Positions 61,000 to 64,000 of a DNA stretch of 64,000 nt are shown here, piece by piece; the stretch's first letter is position 1; every line of letters starts with the position of its first letter. A program made the position numbers and the translations under genes. The notes beneath the pieces were generated by a model, which was not told the DNA's origin, did no database searches, and was given only the letters and a program-made list of their open reading frames with translations. Source of the stretch: Valencia hispanica (Eukaryota > Chordata > Actinopteri > Cyprinodontiformes > Valenciidae); the NCBI GenBank assembly GCA_963556495.2, contig OY747704.1, positions 38,957,001 to 39,021,000 of the forward strand, written 5' to 3'.

Positions 61000-62330
61000 A
61001 ATAAACAAACTACACCAAAAACACATTAGAGATACAATCAGGGCTATAGTTATACTTTTTGCTTTAACATCAATTGTTCAAAAGGACTCTAATGTCTAAT
61101 GTGAAGATGCTTAAAGATGGCAGGATTTAAACTAGGAAGAAAAGAACCCATAACACTGTTGACAAACTTCCTGGCCTTTTCTATTTTTGCTGGGTTTACA
61201 CCTGCCCTCTATCAACGCCTTTGGGTGATGGAGGAGAAGATGATGGGACATCTGAGGGTGGAGAAGGTTAAGCTGGTGCATCATGTTCACCAACTGGAGA
61301 CTGCTGACCGCCCCCATGTCATCTCCACCACAGCTGATGATGAGGACATCTAGAGCTGCTCTTCCTCCTTTCCACCTCAGCCCTCCCAGCCAAACCAGGA
61401 GATACAGACGTCTGGGAGGCAGAGGTATCCTCCGATGGTTTCTTCAGCTCTCTCAGAACCATGTCAGACATAGCTGTGTCCAATGATCCAAATGGCTATG
61501 GAGAAAAAAAACTAGCATAATGAATGGCAGTTGCACAGGTGTGGCTTATCGGTTGAAAGTATAATACTATTAAAATTCTACATTAAGTGATGGAGACAGG
61601 TACTTACATTTTCTGCTTTGTGTGGCTGTTGTGGAGGACAGACATGCAGCCATTGTGACCTGGTAAACAAAATCTATAAAGAGAAACAAGTGTCTTACTA
61701 AAAGTGCAACTTATACCTTCCCAGACCTCAATAAATGATTTGTAAAATTAATACATTGCAGAATTGACTAGGATCAAAATCATTCATATTAGCTGTTGCT
61801 AATCTACAATAGCTGTGGGAACCGGTTTTTTTAACTGGGAGATCCTACATGGTAGTACAATCACTAACAATTAGGGTAAATACAAACAAATATTAGTATA
61901 AATATGTGAACTATCCTTACTAACGTAGCTTGATCATGTATCTCATGCATAGACTAAATAGATCTCATACACCATTAATAACTAAGTTAAAAATATTATT
62001 GAAAACTTGCATTAAGTTAATGATCATTTCATCTGAATAAATTATTTCAATTTAAATGTTAACTTACCGATTTAATATTGTATTTACAGCCTGGATGGAA
62101 GAGGGTAGCAGAGTTGCTCTACCGCGGTTTTCAGGCTAAGGGCGCCCGCTAACCTCCGTTAGCTTCCGTTAGCACGAGGTCTAGCTCATGGCTACATCGG
62201 CTCAGAGTGTCAATCATCCGCCCCCGCCCTCACAGCGCCACTCTAAGCTCCACCTCTTTGCCCATTTTTGGATTTTCTGGGAGTGACGAAACACGTGACG
62301 CAGACAAGATGGCGGCGGTGGGAACAGCCC
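61000..62330 (-). pseudogene. SGNH/GDSL-hydrolase-like spliced gene, dead
   Basis: A CpG-rich region at 62100-62330 ends in a donor at 62068 (ATCG|GTAAGT). Exon 61608-61673 has ATG at 61653 and reads MAACLSSTTATQSRK to donor T|GTAAGT. The next exon starts at 61495 and reads SIWIIGHSYV then a stop. Other frames continue with TIGGYLCLPDVCISWFGW and GRAALDVLIISCGGDDMG. The IWIIGHSYV and DVL.I.CGG.DMG blocks match blocks I and III of an SGNH-type hydrolase family found in teleost mobile elements, although the nucleophile Ser appears shifted (GHS). Stops and frameshifts make it non-functional. Confidence 0.5.
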
Positions 62331-62599
62331 ATTTGACTTCATTTTTGCTCTTCAGAAACCAATGGGTGACGTCACCGAGGCTTCGTCCAGTAATTATACA
62401 GTCTATGCTTCTCCCTCTAGATGTTCTTCCCTTGTCTTATTTTCCATTTCAGTCTCTTCTGTACAGCTCTCAGCTCCTCCTTGTCTCCAGATCTAAAGGC
62501 CCCTTTCTTCTCCTTGAGGAGAACCTTTGTTTCAGGGTTGATCCAGGGCTTGTTGTTGGAAAAGGAAGACTTATGAACTGTAAAATGTGAAAAATCTTT

Positions 62600-63210
<611 letters not shown>

Positions 63211-63362
63211 TCATCCCAGCATATTGTAAGTGTGAATACATGTGGGAACTGAGCAATGATCTGAAGTATTATTTTAACAACATTTTGATTATTTGTGTTT
63301 TTAATGTTTAACTGATTGATAACATTAATTGTTTGCTTGGTAATGCATGTGTTATATTATTA

Positions 63363-63569
<207 letters not shown>

Positions 63570-63689
63570 TTAATTAAAAATACTTTTACATTTAGATTTG
63601 CATATACAAAGATATTTTTAGATCTATTTTTCCCATTATTTAATTGCATTCCTTCCTATAACCTCATCTTTACCTAAAGTGGAACATAG

Positions 63690-63855
63690 ATTACTTCTAG
63701 TCTTTTTTGTGTTAAGCAATTGCAATTTTTCTATACTTCTCTTTATTTTGCCACAGTAATGTAATGTTTTTTTTAACTGTTTACTGTGTTGTTTTTACCA
63801 TGTAAAGCACTTTGAATTGCCTTGTTGCTGAAATGTGCTATACAAATAAACTTAA
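63690..63855 (+). mobile_element. Retroposon 3' tail
   Basis: CCATGTAAAGCACTTTGAAT, then TGCCTTGTTGCTGAAATGTG and CTATACAAATAAACTT, is a common teleost LINE/SINE 3' end. It sits in the intron upstream of the first visible OXCT1 exon. The 5' extent is unclear. Confidence 0.5.
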
Positions 63856-64000
63856 AGTGTAACTGAACCCCCTGAAAAATCATAACCCCGCCCCCAGACA
63901 ACATTTGCCATGTACCAGGAAGAACGGAGGGGTATGGCCAAGTGTGGAGGAAAAGCAGAGGGGGGGACGTGGGGGTGTGTTCCGGAGGACAATGACAGTT

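Larger units (their letters stand above)
59915..62412. mobile_element. Insertion element carrying an SGNH-hydrolase-like gene
   Basis: This block separates two parts of the LINE, so it was inserted. The right end reads inward GCATAGACTGTATAATTACT, then GGACGAAGCCTCGGTGACGT, a terminus I recall as common in teleost repeats. The left end lies near ATAAAATCTATGGACAACCG. It contains a decayed spliced gene on the minus strand and a possible plus-strand 3' exon near 60476. The terminal repeats do not pair clearly, so the transposon class is open. Confidence 0.45.
55165..62592 (-). mobile_element. CR1/Rex1-like LINE in three pieces
   Basis: Three minus-strand segments appear in the correct order. 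62592-62413 is the linker between endonuclease and RT (KPWINPETKVLLKEKKGAFR, then VQKRLKWKIRQGKN). 59915-59672 is the segment before the RT (GDLGWVNDLNQFFNSFDQ). 56671-55165 holds decayed RT starting near KIKVLQV and ending in a GGACAATAAAGGATTATTCT tail. The first gap is filled by the SGNH-type element, the second by an L2 LINE. Stops and indels are frequent throughout. Confidence 0.65.

Overview
This window comes from a vertebrate nuclear genome, almost certainly a ray-finned (teleost) fish. It holds one recognisable host gene, spread over eleven short exons with canonical GT/AG borders on the minus strand. The rest is AT-rich intron packed with transposable elements typical of teleosts: many Tc1/mariner remnants, PIF-Harbinger, hAT MITEs, L2-like and CR1/Rex1-like LINEs, and LTR-like repeats. 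I cannot name the species.

The host gene is OXCT1, encoding mitochondrial succinyl-CoA:3-ketoacid CoA-transferase (SCOT), the enzyme that lets extrahepatic tissue burn ketone bodies. The exons run right to left from 63513 to 1929. They join in frame into about 353 codons, roughly residues 94-447 of the ~520-residue mammalian protein. The first exons lie beyond the right edge and the last beyond the left edge. The visible coding sequence is intact, including the catalytic-glutamate exon at 21733-21827. Intron sizes are very uneven, from 219 bp to 21.2 kb, and the large introns hold the transposons.

Layout, left to right. 1-1173 is a Tc1-like element. 1929-2018 is an OXCT1 exon. The 14.2-kb intron 2019-16198 carries a broken PIF-Harbinger element (about 8.1-12.45 kb) whose Myb-like and DDE genes are separated by a MITE that itself contains a LINE. 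16199-26349 holds six more exons, with MITEs and Tc1 remnants between them. The 21.2-kb intron 26350-47552 holds Tc1 remnants, two L2/Rex1-type LINEs and simple repeats. 47553-47613 is an exon. The 7.2-kb intron 47614-54826 is mostly one L2-like LINE, broken up by a Tc1, two related LTR-like repeats in opposite orientation and a hAT MITE with an 8-bp target duplication. 54827-54933 is an exon. The 8.1-kb intron 54934-63000 is mainly a CR1/Rex1-like LINE split by an L2 LINE and by an element carrying a dead SGNH-hydrolase-like gene. 63001-63150 and 63378-63513 are the two most 5' exons visible.

No other host gene, tRNA, rRNA or CRISPR array was found. The transposon genes are frameshifted or truncated fossils. 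The most unusual items are the SGNH-hydrolase-like spliced gene inside a LINE, the MADF-domain exon inside a Harbinger-like MITE, the inverted pair of LTR-like repeats, and an L2 insertion ending 17 nt from an OXCT1 splice donor.
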